NCBI RefSeq assembly: GCF_900176645.1
Contig: NZ_FXAN01000054.1
Location: 1-56,622, forward strand
Origin: Burkholderia singularis
Lineage (GTDB): Bacteria; Pseudomonadota; Gammaproteobacteria; Burkholderiales; Burkholderiaceae
Length of the DNA stretch: 56,622 bases
Direction: 5' to 3'
Position numbers and translations under genes: made by a program. The notes beneath the pieces are model-generated. The model had not been told where the DNA came from. It did not search any database and saw only the letters and a program-made list of their open reading frames with translations. This document shows, piece after piece, positions 1-8,450 of this stretch; within the stretch, counting starts at the first letter, position 1, and every line of letters begins with the position of its first letter.

Positions 1-186
1 GGATGAGCGGGAAGGGGGGGGGAGGTGGCACACGCTGGCCGGAGCTGCGAGGTGACGGGCAGGTGGATTCATCGACGAATATCGGGATATCGGAACAGGA
101 AAGGCGCAGCGAACAGCCGTGCGCTTGCGCGGCGGCGAAGGCGCCCATTGTAGAGAAAACGGCGCGTACCGCGCTGCATCGCGCCG

Positions 187-218
187 TTGTCCGCGCGTGC
201 ACGGCGCGGCGCTACAAT
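187..218 (+). promoter_or_regulatory. Possible sigma-70 promoter of the two-component operon
   Basis: TACAAT at 213-218 is a good -10 hexamer 39 bases before the response-regulator ATG. The best -35 candidate, TTGTCC at 187-192, is 20 bases upstream, longer than ideal. The remaining bases from 1 to 257 show no gene; a run of nine G at 14-22 lies near the left edge. Confidence 0.3.
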
Positions 219-257
219 GTCCGCCATCGTGAACGCAGGCGACGGACGTTTTTCAGA

Positions 258-923
258 ATGCGGATATTGCTAGTCGAAGATGATCGGATGATCGCCGAAG
301 GCGTGAGAAAGGCGCTGAAAGCGGATGGTTGCGCGGTCGACTGGGTGCAGGACGGCGAAGCCGCGCTGACCGCGCTCGCCACCGGCGAGGCGCACGACCT
401 GCTGCTGCTCGATCTCGGCCTGCCCAAGCGCGACGGTATCGACGTGCTGCGCACGCTGCGCGCGCGCGGGCTCGCGCTCCCCGTGCTGATTCTTACCGCG
501 CGCGACGCGGTGGCCGATCGGGTGAAGGGCCTCGACGCGGGCGCCGACGATTATCTCGTCAAGCCGTTCGACCTCGACGAGCTTGCCGCGCGGATGCGCG
601 CGCTGATCCGCCGCCAGGCGGGGCGCAGCGAATCGCTGGTCCGCTACGGCGCGCTGACGCTCGATCCGGCGTCGCATCAGGTCACGCTCGACGGCGCGCC
701 CGTGGCGCTGTCCGCGCGCGAATTCGCGCTGCTCGAGGCGCTGCTCGCGCGTCCCGGCGCGGTGTTGTCGAAGAGCCAGCTCGAGGAGAAGATGTATGGC
801 TGGGGCGAGGAGATCGGCAGCAACACCGTCGAAGTGTATATCCACGCGCTGCGCAAGAAGCTCGGCTCGGACCTAATCCGTAATGTCCGCGGCCTGGGTT
901 ATATGGTCGTGAAGGAATCGTAG
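258..923 (+). CDS. OmpR/PhoB-family response regulator, QseB/PmrA-like
   Basis: This 221-residue protein is a DNA-binding response regulator, the cytoplasmic output half of a two-component system. The receiver domain (about 1-115) has the acidic pocket EDD at 7-9, the phospho-acceptor Asp at about 52 in LLLLDLGLP, and the Lys of YLVKPFD. The C-terminal half (about 125-221) is a winged helix ending in VEVYIHALRKKLGSDLIRNV, typical of QseB and PmrA. The ATG at 258 is chosen because the receiver fold begins directly with MRILLVEDD; the frame stays open upstream but that stretch looks non-coding. The histidine kinase starts 3 bases after the stop. The subfamily is clear; the exact orthologue is not. 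Confidence 0.93.
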   Translation: MRILLVEDDRMIAEGVRKALKADGCAVDWVQDGEAALTALATGEAHDLLLLDLGLPKRDGIDVLRTLRARGLALPVLILTARDAVADRVKGLDAGADDYLVKPFDLDELAARMRALIRRQAGRSESLVRYGALTLDPASHQVTLDGAPVALSAREFALLEALLARPGAVLSKSQLEEKMYGWGEEIGSNTVEVYIHALRKKLGSDLIRNVRGLGYMVVKES

Positions 924-926
924 CGC

Positions 927-2243
927 GTGAAGTCGATTCGTCATCAACTGCTGATCTGGCTGCTCGCGATTGTCGTGGCCGGCGTCGGAATCGCCGGCTG
1001 GCTGATCTACCGGCAGGCGCTCGACGCGGCAAACGAAGTGATGGACAACCAGCTGCAACTGATCGCGGCCGCGTTGCCGTCCGAACCGTTCTCTCAGGTG
1101 CTGGGCTCGCACACGAACGGCGACGAGGGGATCGTGATCCAGATCTGGAACCGCAACGGCGTGCTGATGTATTTTTCGCATCCGCGCGCGCCGATCGCGC
1201 CGCGCGCGGAGCTGGGCTTCTCGACCGAGCGCACCGAGCGCGGCGCGTGGCGGGTGTATGGCGCGATCGTCGGCGACAACGTCGTGCAGCTCGCGCAGCC
1301 GCTGTCGGTGCGCAACCGGCTTGCCGCGAGCGTCGCGCTGCGCACGCTTTGGCCGCTCATCGTGCTGCTGCCGTTTCTCGGTGCGGCGGTGTGGATGATC
1401 ATCGGGCGCGGTCTTGCGCCGTTGCAGCGCGTCACGCGTGCGGTGGAGGCGCGCCGGCCCGACGCGCTCGACGCGCTGCCCGACACGCCGTTGCCGCTCG
1501 AGGTGCGGCCGCTCGTGCGCGCGCTGAACGGACTGCTCGCGCGTCTGGCCGCCGCGCTCGACACGCAAAAGGCGTTCGTCGCGGACGCCGCGCACGAACT
1601 GCGCACGCCGCTTGCCGCCGTGCAGATCCAGGCGCAGCTCGTCGCGCGCGCGCAGGACGACGCATCGCGCCGCGAGGCGATCGCCGATCTGCAAAACGGC
1701 GTGACGCGCGCGACGCGTCTTGCCGAGCAATTGCTCGCGCTCGCCCGCGCGGAGCCGGGCGACGCAACCGTGCGCGAGCGCGTCGACTTGCGCGCGCTCG
1801 TCGAGGAATGCGTCGCCGCGCATGCGCCGCTCGCGCAGCGGCGCGATATCGATCTCGGCTTCGAGGCGCTCGAGGATGCGGCGGTGCTCGCCGATCCCGC
1901 CGCGCTGCGCGTGATGTTCAACAACCTGCTCGACAATGCGGTGAAGTACACGCCGCAAGGCGGGCGCATCGACGTGTCGCTCACGCGCGGCGACGGCGCG
2001 AGCGCGCTGGTGCAGATCGGCGATAGCGGCCCCGGCATTCCGGCCGCCGAACGCGAGCGCGTGTTCGACCGCTTCTATCGCGATTCGTCCGCGCGGGCGC
2101 GTACCGATGTGTCGGGCAGCGGCCTTGGTCTTGCGATCGTCAAGCGGATCGCCGCCCAGCAGCGTGCGAGCATCGCGATGGGCGAAGCGCCGGCGGGCGG
2201 CTTGCTCGTCAGCGTCAGGTTGCCGTGCGCGGCCGATGCGTGA
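927..2243 (+). CDS. Sensor histidine kinase partner of the preceding regulator
   Basis: This 438-residue inner-membrane sensor kinase begins with GTG. A first membrane helix lies at about 8-28, a periplasmic domain at about 30-135, and a second helix at about 140-160. The H-box is ADAAHELRTPLA, with the phospho-accepting His at about 223. N, G1 and G2 boxes of the ATPase domain follow (FNNLLDNAVKYTP, GDSGPGIP, SGSGLGLAIV). The architecture matches QseC/PmrB-type kinases with a short periplasmic sensor. Tight linkage to the regulator gene implies co-transcription. The signal is unknown. The neighbouring periplasmic protease gene, with a QseB/PmrA-type box in front, suggests an envelope-related output, which is inference. 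Confidence 0.92.
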   Translation: MKSIRHQLLIWLLAIVVAGVGIAGWLIYRQALDAANEVMDNQLQLIAAALPSEPFSQVLGSHTNGDEGIVIQIWNRNGVLMYFSHPRAPIAPRAELGFSTERTERGAWRVYGAIVGDNVVQLAQPLSVRNRLAASVALRTLWPLIVLLPFLGAAVWMIIGRGLAPLQRVTRAVEARRPDALDALPDTPLPLEVRPLVRALNGLLARLAAALDTQKAFVADAAHELRTPLAAVQIQAQLVARAQDDASRREAIADLQNGVTRATRLAEQLLALARAEPGDATVRERVDLRALVEECVAAHAPLAQRRDIDLGFEALEDAAVLADPAALRVMFNNLLDNAVKYTPQGGRIDVSLTRGDGASALVQIGDSGPGIPAAERERVFDRFYRDSSARARTDVSGSGLGLAIVKRIAAQQRASIAMGEAPAGGLLVSVRLPCAADA

Positions 2244-2355
2244 CGCTGCATGAACGATGGGCGGCCGGTATCTGACCGGCGCATAGGCCGTGCGCATGCT
2301 TGCCCCACCGGCTGCGCTCCTTGCATACGCGTTGCCCGTTCGCCTGCGAAGCCGG

Positions 2356-2373
2356 TTAAGACTGCTTTAAGAC
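2356..2373. promoter_or_regulatory. Candidate binding box for the two-component regulator
   Basis: TTAAGAC occurs twice as a direct repeat (2356-2362 and 2367-2373) with an 11-base period, one helical turn. On the minus strand this reads CTTAA-N6-CTTAA, the arrangement known for QseB/PmrA-type regulators. It sits 40-58 bases before the protease start codon, in the only non-coding gap next to the regulator pair. Confidence 0.5.
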
Positions 2374-2413
2374 AGGCTCGTTACGCTTCGAACCATTAAA
2401 CAAGGAGAACGAT

Positions 2414-3898
2414 ATGACTACCCGATTCCTTGCGCGTGGCGCAGTTGCCGTGGCCGTTGCCGCAGCGTTGTCGGCGGGGTACGTGGCGGGTACGCGTCAT
2501 GCGGAGCCGCAGATCATCACGCCGGCGGTCGCCGCGCTGATGCCGGCCGAAGCCGCCGCCAAGACCGGCGTTCCCGATTTTTCCGGGCTGGTCGAGACCT
2601 ACGGGCCCGCCGTCGTCAATATCAGCGCGAAGCATGTCGTGCAGCGTGCCGCGCAGCGTCGCGGGATGCCGCAGATTCCGCTCGATCCGAACGATCCGTT
2701 CTACCAGTTCTTCAGACATTTCTACGGACAGATTCCGGGCATGGGCGTGGGGCCACAGCCGCCCGATGATCAGCCGAGCACGAGCCTGGGCTCGGGCTTC
2801 ATCGTCAGTTCCGACGGTTATATCCTGACCAACGCGCATGTGATCGACGGCGCGAACGTCGTGACGGTCAGACTGACCGACAAGCGCGAATACAAGGCGA
2901 AGGTGGTCGGCGCCGACAAGCAGTCGGACGTCGCGGTGCTGAAGATCGACGCGTCCGGCTTGCCGACCGTCAAGGTCGGCGATCCGGCGCAGAGCAAGGT
3001 TGGCCAGTGGGTCGTCGCAATCGGCTCGCCATACGGTTTCGACAATACGGTGACCTCGGGCATCATCAGCGCGAAATCGCGCGCGCTGCCTGACGAGAAC
3101 TACACGCCGTTCATTCAGACCGACGTGCCGGTGAACCCCGGCAATTCAGGCGGCCCGCTGTTCAATCTGCAAGGCGAAGTGATCGGCATCAACTCGATGA
3201 TCTACTCGCAGACGGGTGGCTTCCAGGGGCTGTCGTTCGCGATTCCGATCAACGAGGCGATCAAGGTGAAGGACGAACTCGTGAAGACGGGCCACGTGAG
3301 CCGCGGCCGGCTCGGCGTCGCGGTGCAGGGGCTCGATCAGACGCTCGCCAGCTCGTTCGGTCTGCCCAAGCCGGACGGCGCGCTCGTCAGCGCGGTCGAT
3401 CCGAAGGGGCCCGCTGCGAAGGCGGGGTTGCAGCCCGGCGACGTGATCCTTGCGGTCAACGGCGTACCGGTACAGGATTCCACTACGCTGCCTTCGCAGA
3501 TCGCGAGCATGAAGCCCGGCACGCAGGCCCAGTTGCAAATCTGGCGGGACAAGTCGAAAAAGACGGTATCGGTGACGCTCGCGTCGCTGGGCGAGAACCA
3601 GACGACGGTGAGCAGCGACGCGAGCGTCGAGCAGGGGCGTCTGGGCGTGTCGGTGCGGCCGCTCACGCCGCGCGAGCGCAATGGCACGTCGCTTACGCAC
3701 GGCCTCGTCGTCCAGCAATCGACAGGGCCGGCCGCGGGCGCGGGCATTCAGCCGGGCGACGTGATTCTCGCGGTGAACGGCACGCCGGTGACGAGCGCCG
3801 AGCAATTGCGCGACGTGGTCAAGCGCGCGGGCAACAATCTTGCGTTGCTGATCCAGCGTGACGACGCCCAGATCTTCGTGCCGGTCGATCTGGGTTGA
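2414..3898 (+). CDS. Do/HtrA-family periplasmic serine endopeptidase (DegP/MucD-like)
   Basis: A periplasmic protease/chaperone of 494 residues acting on misfolded envelope proteins. The N-terminus has a hydrophobic export segment (about 8-25). The catalytic triad is visible: His about 142 in TNAHVIDG, Asp about 172 in SDVAVLKI, and Ser about 245 in NPGNSGGPLF. Two PDZ domains follow, at about 280-375 and 395-490, each with a PGDVILAVNG core. Length and domain order match DegP/DegQ/MucD. A ribosome site AAGGAG (2402-2407) sits 6 bases before the ATG. The upstream two-component pair and CTTAA box suggest stress-dependent control. Which HtrA paralogue it is cannot be settled here. Confidence 0.95.
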   Translation: MTTRFLARGAVAVAVAAALSAGYVAGTRHAEPQIITPAVAALMPAEAAAKTGVPDFSGLVETYGPAVVNISAKHVVQRAAQRRGMPQIPLDPNDPFYQFFRHFYGQIPGMGVGPQPPDDQPSTSLGSGFIVSSDGYILTNAHVIDGANVVTVRLTDKREYKAKVVGADKQSDVAVLKIDASGLPTVKVGDPAQSKVGQWVVAIGSPYGFDNTVTSGIISAKSRALPDENYTPFIQTDVPVNPGNSGGPLFNLQGEVIGINSMIYSQTGGFQGLSFAIPINEAIKVKDELVKTGHVSRGRLGVAVQGLDQTLASSFGLPKPDGALVSAVDPKGPAAKAGLQPGDVILAVNGVPVQDSTTLPSQIASMKPGTQAQLQIWRDKSKKTVSVTLASLGENQTTVSSDASVEQGRLGVSVRPLTPRERNGTSLTHGLVVQQSTGPAAGAGIQPGDVILAVNGTPVTSAEQLRDVVKRAGNNLALLIQRDDAQIFVPVDLG

Positions 3899-3980
3899 GC
3901 CGGTCGGGCAAGTTCATCCGGCTCGAGCGGGCCGCTGCGCCGGCCCGCCGTTTCCGGCTGACGAACTCAAGGAGCGAACC

Positions 3981-4403
3981 ATGCGACAGCAAGCCATTTC
4001 GAGGTATCTGGCCGCGGCGGCGCTGACTTTCGGCATCGCGGGCGCGGCGTTTGCGCAGTCCGGCTTGCCGGATGTGCAGCGGCAAGGCAATGTCAGCTTC
4101 GTCTCGGGGGGCGTGGGGCAGGACGAATCGAGCGCATTCCAGCGCAACGAACGGCGCTGGCCGCTCGCACTGCGCTTTACCGGCGCGGGCGGCGAATTTC
4201 TTGCTGACGTTCGCGTGTCGGTGCGCGATGCGCGTGGCCGCGAGGTGCTGGCGGCGGACGCGCGCGGACCTTACATGCTTGTCAGACTCGCGCCGGGGCG
4301 TTATACGATCCGCGCCGCGTACAACGGCAACGAGCAGACGCGAACGGTCGCCGTGCCGGCGAAAGGGGGCGCGAAGGTCGCGTTCTCGTGGCGCATGCAG
4401 TAA
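3981..4403 (+). CDS. Small secreted protein with a carboxypeptidase-regulatory-like beta domain
   Basis: A 140-residue protein with a clear Sec signal peptide (AAAALTFGIAGAAFA, cleavage after about residue 25), so periplasmic or exported. The mature part ends in GPYMLVRLAPGRYTIRAAYNGNEQTRTVAVPAKG, split here only for description, which resembles the beta-sandwich of carboxypeptidase-regulatory-like domains. It carries no catalytic residues that can be recognised. A ribosome site AAGGAGCG precedes the ATG. It lies 82 bases after the HtrA gene on the same strand and may be co-transcribed. The function is unknown; a structural or folding role in the envelope would fit the context but is only inference. 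Confidence 0.8.
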   Translation: MRQQAISRYLAAAALTFGIAGAAFAQSGLPDVQRQGNVSFVSGGVGQDESSAFQRNERRWPLALRFTGAGGEFLADVRVSVRDARGREVLAADARGPYMLVRLAPGRYTIRAAYNGNEQTRTVAVPAKGGAKVAFSWRMQ

Positions 4404-4520
4404 ATTTTGCACATTCGTCAGGCGGTTTGGCTGATAATGGGGCGTGAGCGGCATCTGTTGCCGTGGACCATTCCAATTTCCGGCCGGTGCGTATAGGCGT
4501 GGCGGCCTCGGAGGAAACCG

Positions 4521-4868
4521 ATGTCCGACGCCGCAAGTCACTGCATTGAAACCGGGCCGAACCGCTTTCGCGCGCGCGCGATCCGCAGCCGGATCGCCGA
4601 TGCCGAATCGAGCGCCGCCTCGACGCTGTACGAAGCACAGCCGTTCGGCCTTTTCCCCCAGCCGCGCCGTGATGCCGATGCATCGCGGCGCGCGCTTTGC
4701 CATCGCATCGCGCTTGGCGGGCAGCGCGCTCGGGCTTTCTGTTTTCATCCGTATGCCGCCGGCGGCATTGCCGAGGATGGCGAGCGAACGTCGCGGGCCA
4801 TGCGTGCGCGTCGGCGCGATGCCGTCTTCGATATGGCACGTGCCGATCGTCTGCGCATGGCGCACTGA
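4521..4868 (+). CDS. Hypothetical protein, 115 residues
   Basis: This short frame is preceded by a strong ribosome site (GGAGG at 4510-4514, 6 bases before the ATG). It encodes an Arg/Ala-rich soluble protein with no signal peptide, membrane segment or recognised motif. Several other frames in this stretch are also open, as usual at this G+C, so coding is supported mainly by the ribosome site and by position between two same-strand genes. The next gene starts 24 bases downstream. No function can be proposed. Confidence 0.4.
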   Translation: MSDAASHCIETGPNRFRARAIRSRIADAESSAASTLYEAQPFGLFPQPRRDADASRRALCHRIALGGQRARAFCFHPYAAGGIAEDGERTSRAMRARRRDAVFDMARADRLRMAH

Positions 4869-4892
4869 TCGAACTCACCGGCGGAGGCGATC

Positions 4893-5645
4893 ATGGAATT
4901 GCACGACGCATTGTGGATACCGCTCGCGCCGCTCGTCGTGCGCGATGCGCTGCACGATCCCGCGCTTGTGCGCGCGAGTCTCGAGTACTGCGAAGCATTT
5001 TCGCGCCTGTCGCGCGACGAGTTTTCGGTTGCGCTGTCGGTGCCTTTTGGGCTGCTGCGCGCCCGTTACGAGGTGCGCGCGCATGTCGTCGCGGGCGAGC
5101 ACGGCGACGCACCCGGATCGGCCCGGCATACGCTGCACTTCAGGGCGCGCTCGGACGAGCTTGGCGCGCTGCGCGGCCAGATCGACGTGTCGTTGCCGCC
5201 TGCCGAGTGCGCGCCGCGCGAGGCTGGCAGCGCAGGCCGCGGGGGCGAGTGCGACGATTTGCCGGCCAAACCGGCAACGCGGGTCGAATATGCGATATGG
5301 GCGACGGCGTTCGGCCCGCTTGCCGAACTGCCGGTGAGGCAACTGCGCGATGCGCTTGCCGACTTGGCCGACGATTTCTTCACGGAGTTCGGCCAGATCG
5401 TGCTGGCCAAGCACGGGCTTGCGCCGAATCGCGCGCGTGCCGGTGCGCGCGCGCGTCAGCACGTGTTTTTGCGGCCCGCGAGCATGACGCTCGGCGCGAA
5501 GCGCTCGCCTGCGATGTCGGCCGACGGCGCGCTGACCGCGCGCGCCGCCGGCGCGCTCGGGCATCGCGAATCGAGTCCGCTGCCGCCGTGGGCGTGGGCG
5601 GCGATGATCGTCTTCGTCGCATTGTTGTTGTATGCGGTGCGCTGA
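4893..5645 (+). CDS. CoxG/SRPBCC-like protein with a C-terminal membrane anchor
   Basis: A 250-residue protein. Residues about 1-170 resemble the CoxG branch of the SRPBCC fold: a segment around FSVALSVPFGLLRARYEV matches the central strands, and ALADLADDFFTEFGQIVL resembles the long C-terminal helix of that family. A variable linker follows, then a single hydrophobic segment at the end (WAWAAMIVFVALLLYAV) that would tail-anchor it in the inner membrane. CoxG proteins recruit the maturation machinery of molybdenum CO dehydrogenases, but no cox structural genes lie nearby, so the role here is open. The start has a GGAGG site at 4883-4887. Confidence 0.7.
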   Translation: MELHDALWIPLAPLVVRDALHDPALVRASLEYCEAFSRLSRDEFSVALSVPFGLLRARYEVRAHVVAGEHGDAPGSARHTLHFRARSDELGALRGQIDVSLPPAECAPREAGSAGRGGECDDLPAKPATRVEYAIWATAFGPLAELPVRQLRDALADLADDFFTEFGQIVLAKHGLAPNRARAGARARQHVFLRPASMTLGAKRSPAMSADGALTARAAGALGHRESSPLPPWAWAAMIVFVALLLYAVR

Positions 5646-5793
5646 CGCGTTCGATCCGCTGCCGAGCGGCTGTTTGCGTCGCCTGCATTTTCTTTCCTGA
5701 ATCGCTCAGGTGATGCGGCGGCCGCGCGTGCCGCGCCCCTTGCGCCCGTTTCATCGCGAGCAGCCTCTGCATGCGCCGCGACGATTTTTTTCC

Positions 5794-6765
5794 TCAAGCG
5801 CCGCGGAATTCGCGCCGGTAAGCCGATGGCGACGTGTCGAACGCCTCGGCGAAATGCTGCCGCAGCGATGCGCTTGAGCTGAATCCCGCCGTCTGCGCAA
5901 TCGCGTCGATCGGCCGGTCGGTTGCCTCGAGCAACTGTTGCGCGCATGCGAGCCGCTGCGCGAGCAGCCAGGCGCTCACCGTCGTGCCCGTCGCGCGCCG
6001 GAAATGGCGCGTGAACGTGCGCCGGCTCATCAGTGCGCGCGCCGCGAGCGAATCGAGCGTATGCGGCAGCGCAAGATTCTCGCGGACCCAGTCGAACAGT
6101 TCGGAGAGCCTGCCGTCGCGCGGATTCGCGGCCACCGGCTGGTCGACGAACTGCGCCTGGCCGCCTTGCCGGTGCGGCGGAATGACGAGACGCCGCGCGA
6201 TCCGGTTCGCGGCGCTCGCGCCATACCGCTTGCGCACCACGTGCAGGCAGCAGTCGAGGCCCGCTGCGGTGCCGGCCGACGTCATCACGTCGCCGTCGTC
6301 GATGTAGAGCACGTGGGCGTCGAGCGTCACGCGCGGATAGCGCCGCGCGAAATCGTCGGCCCAGGCCCAGTGCGTCGTCGCGGTTCGGCCGTCGAGCAAG
6401 CCCGTTGCCGCGAGCACGAACGCGCCGAGACACAGGCCGACGAGCTGCGCGCCATTCGCGTGCGCGGCGCGCAGCGCATCGACGAGCGCGGCGGGCGGCG
6501 TTTCCGTGCCGTCGTGCCAGCACGGCACGATGACGGTGTCGGCGCCTTCGAGCGCATCGAGTCCGTGCGGCGCGGTGATCGTGAAGCCGCTGGTGGTCGC
6601 CAGTTCGCCCGCGTCGGTCGCGCACACGCGCAATTCGAAACGCGGCTCGCCGGGGCGGGACTCGCCGAACACGATGCACGGCACTGAAAGATGAAACGGG
6701 CTGATGCCGTCGTAGGCGACGACAGCGACGACATGCGGCGGTTCGGAAGCGGCGGCGATGCGCAT
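5794..6765 (-). CDS. GlxA/FtrA-type transcriptional regulator (DJ-1/PfpI plus AraC domains)
   Basis: This 323-residue protein joins an N-terminal DJ-1/PfpI amidase-like domain (about 10-190) to a C-terminal AraC DNA-binding domain (about 220-320). The nucleophile-elbow-like segment GLCLGAFVLAATGLLDGR keeps a Cys. The second helix-turn-helix reads IDAIAQTAGFSSSASLRQHF, followed by TSPSAYRREFRG, the classic AraC end. Family members sense small metabolites and usually activate neighbouring catabolic genes. It is divergent from a cysteine hydrolase gene, and inverted/direct repeats lie between the two. The effector is unknown. Confidence 0.9.
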   Translation of the reverse strand: MRIAAASEPPHVVAVVAYDGISPFHLSVPCIVFGESRPGEPRFELRVCATDAGELATTSGFTITAPHGLDALEGADTVIVPCWHDGTETPPAALVDALRAAHANGAQLVGLCLGAFVLAATGLLDGRTATTHWAWADDFARRYPRVTLDAHVLYIDDGDVMTSAGTAAGLDCCLHVVRKRYGASAANRIARRLVIPPHRQGGQAQFVDQPVAANPRDGRLSELFDWVRENLALPHTLDSLAARALMSRRTFTRHFRRATGTTVSAWLLAQRLACAQQLLEATDRPIDAIAQTAGFSSSASLRQHFAEAFDTSPSAYRREFRGA

Positions 6766-6792
6766 CGATCGGACTCCGGGAGGCGGACGATT

Positions 6793-6835
6793 GGCCCGAT
6801 TCTAGCGAATATTGGCAATCGGGCCGCTATCGGGC
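6793..6835. promoter_or_regulatory. Candidate operator between the GlxA-type regulator and the hydrolase
   Basis: GGCCCGATT (6793-6801) and AATCGGGCC (6817-6825) form a perfect 9-bp inverted repeat with a 15-base spacer. ATCGGGC recurs directly at 6818-6824 and 6829-6835, 11 bases apart. Three copies of one heptamer in a divergent gap suit an AraC-type dimer. Confidence 0.45.
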
Positions 6836-6943
6836 AATGGCCTGTGCGCGAACAATCCGCGGTAGCGAGTCGCGCCGCAGCCGGGCCGCGCGATTCGGCC
6901 GTCAACTTGTCCGGCGTTCCCGTTCATTTGCCAGGAGCCTCCC

Positions 6944-7585
6944 ATGTCCGCTTCTTTTCCCCGCCGCGCGCTGCTCGTCATCGATGTGCAGAATGAATAC
7001 GTGACGGGCAATCTGCCGATTGAATATCCGGATGTCGATACGTCGCTCGCGAACATCGGGCGTGCGATCGACGCGGCGCACGACGCGGGGGTGCCGGTCG
7101 TGGTCGTCGAGCACGTCGCGCCGGCCGGCTCGCCGATTTTCGCGCGCGGCAGCGACGGCGTCGCGCTGCACCCGGTGGTCGCATCGCGTGCGTTCGCGTA
7201 CCGGATCGAGAAGCAGAAGGCGAGCGCGTTCGTCGGCACCGATCTGGCCGCGTGGCTCGACGCCCATCGGATCGACACGCTTGCGATTGCCGGCTACATG
7301 ACGCACAACTGCAATGCATCGACCGTTTATCAGGCGGCGCAGGCAGGGTATGCGCTCGAGTATCTGGCCGACGCGACAGGCGCGCTGTCATACGAGAACG
7401 CGGCGGGCGCGGCGAGTGCGCAAGAGATTCACCGCGCGTTCACGGTCGTGATGCAGTCGAATTTCGCGGCGGTGACATCGACGCGTGACTGGATCGATGC
7501 GCTTGCCAAGGGCGAGACGCTCGCGCGCGACAACATCTATGCGTCGAACCAGCGCGCGAGGGCGCGGCGCGCTGAACGCGGTTGA
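6944..7585 (+). CDS. Isochorismatase-like cysteine hydrolase
   Basis: A 213-residue cytoplasmic hydrolase of the isochorismatase superfamily. The expected catalytic residues are present: Asp about 14 in LLVIDVQNEYV, a Lys in the EKQKASAF segment (about 90-92), and Cys about 123 in GYMTHNCNASTVYQAAQAGY. The Cys indicates an amidase/nicotinamidase-type thioester mechanism rather than true isochorismate hydrolysis. The ribosome site CAGGAG lies at 6930-6935, 8 bases before the ATG. It is divergent from the GlxA-type regulator and is its most likely target. The substrate cannot be read from sequence. Confidence 0.9.
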   Translation: MSASFPRRALLVIDVQNEYVTGNLPIEYPDVDTSLANIGRAIDAAHDAGVPVVVVEHVAPAGSPIFARGSDGVALHPVVASRAFAYRIEKQKASAFVGTDLAAWLDAHRIDTLAIAGYMTHNCNASTVYQAAQAGYALEYLADATGALSYENAAGAASAQEIHRAFTVVMQSNFAAVTSTRDWIDALAKGETLARDNIYASNQRARARRAERG

Positions 7586-7590
7586 GCAAC

Positions 7591-7607
7591 GCCGGGCAAC
7601 GCCCGGC
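7591..7607. terminator. Short hairpin between convergent genes
   Basis: GCCGGGC-AAC-GCCCGGC is a perfect 7-bp stem with a 3-base loop, 5 bases after the hydrolase stop and before the end of bpeR. There is no U-tract, so termination is only a possibility. Confidence 0.3.
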
Positions 7608-7667
7608 GCGCGCGGGGCGGTCGCGGACGGCTGCGCGCGGCCGAGCGGCGCACGGCGCACGCGCGCG

Positions 7668-8306
7668 TCAGGCCGGATCGCGCCGCATCGACGCGCTGGT
7701 GCGCAGCATGTCGAGGCACGCGTCGACGAGCTTCTCCGCATGACAGTTCGCATCGATCTCGTTGGGCAGCATCAGCATATCGCGCACGAAGCCGCTGACG
7801 AGCGTATGCAGCATCAGCGACGCGCGCCACGTATCGAGATCGGCCGGCATCTGGCCGTTCGCGACCGCCTGCGCGAGATCGGCTTCGAGGTTGTTCAGCG
7901 CGTCGAGCATGCCCGCGCGGTGGCGCTCGAGGAGCGGCCCCATGTCCGCCACGTACTCGCACTTCATGAACAGGATGCTGAACACGCGCTGCAGCTGCGG
8001 GTCGCGCGCGGCACCCAGCAGGCACCAGGTCAGGATCTCGCGGACCCTCCCAAGCGGATCGGCGAGCGTTTTGCCCGTGTCGGCCTTCAGTTCGTCCAGT
8101 GGCATCAGCACGCGGTCGAACATCGCGTCGAACAGTTCGCTCTTGCTCGCGAAATGCCAATAGATCGCGCCGCGCGTCACGCCCGCATGCCGGGCGATAT
8201 CGGCAAGCGACGTATGCGACACGCCTTTTTCGAAGAAGACGTGCTCGGCGGCGTCGAGAATCCGGTCGCGGGTGGCGAGCGCCTCCTCTTTCGTGCGTCT
8301 GACCAT
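7668..8306 (-). CDS. bpeR: TetR/AcrR-family repressor BpeR
   Basis: A 212-residue TetR repressor controlling the divergent RND efflux operon. The helix-turn-helix at about 30-55 contains LADIARHAGVTRGAIYWHF; its recognition helix AGVTRGAIYWHF is, as I recall it, the same as that of E. coli AcrR. The C-terminal ligand domain follows the AcrR pattern, including a FSILFMKCEYVADM segment like the AcrR LFHKCEFVGEM. Length is normal for the family. The 416-base gap to bpeA holds an AcrR-like palindrome. In the B. pseudomallei group this gene is the described repressor of bpeAB-oprB. Identification rests on sequence and gene order together. Confidence 0.93.
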   Translation of the reverse strand: MVRRTKEEALATRDRILDAAEHVFFEKGVSHTSLADIARHAGVTRGAIYWHFASKSELFDAMFDRVLMPLDELKADTGKTLADPLGRVREILTWCLLGAARDPQLQRVFSILFMKCEYVADMGPLLERHRAGMLDALNNLEADLAQAVANGQMPADLDTWRASLMLHTLVSGFVRDMLMLPNEIDANCHAEKLVDACLDMLRTSASMRRDPA

Positions 8307-8450
8307 TAGGGGCTCGTCGTGGGCAGGGGCGGGATCATGTGTAAGAAAAATGAAGGATATCGTGAACGCCGCGCCCGGAAGCAGGCCTCGCCGGCCGATG
8401 CGTCGTAAACGATGGTAATTTGTAAGAAATTGTGCGGTGCATAAAGTTAT

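Noticed and set aside
1..257. N-terminal extension of the response regulator through the open frame from the window edge
   Set aside because: The receiver domain begins at the ATG at 258, and the upstream translation has no conserved features and contains a promoter-like TACAAT.
873..2297. A 474-codon minus-strand frame opposite the histidine kinase
   Set aside because: Low-complexity Arg/His composition; the sense frame has all kinase motifs.
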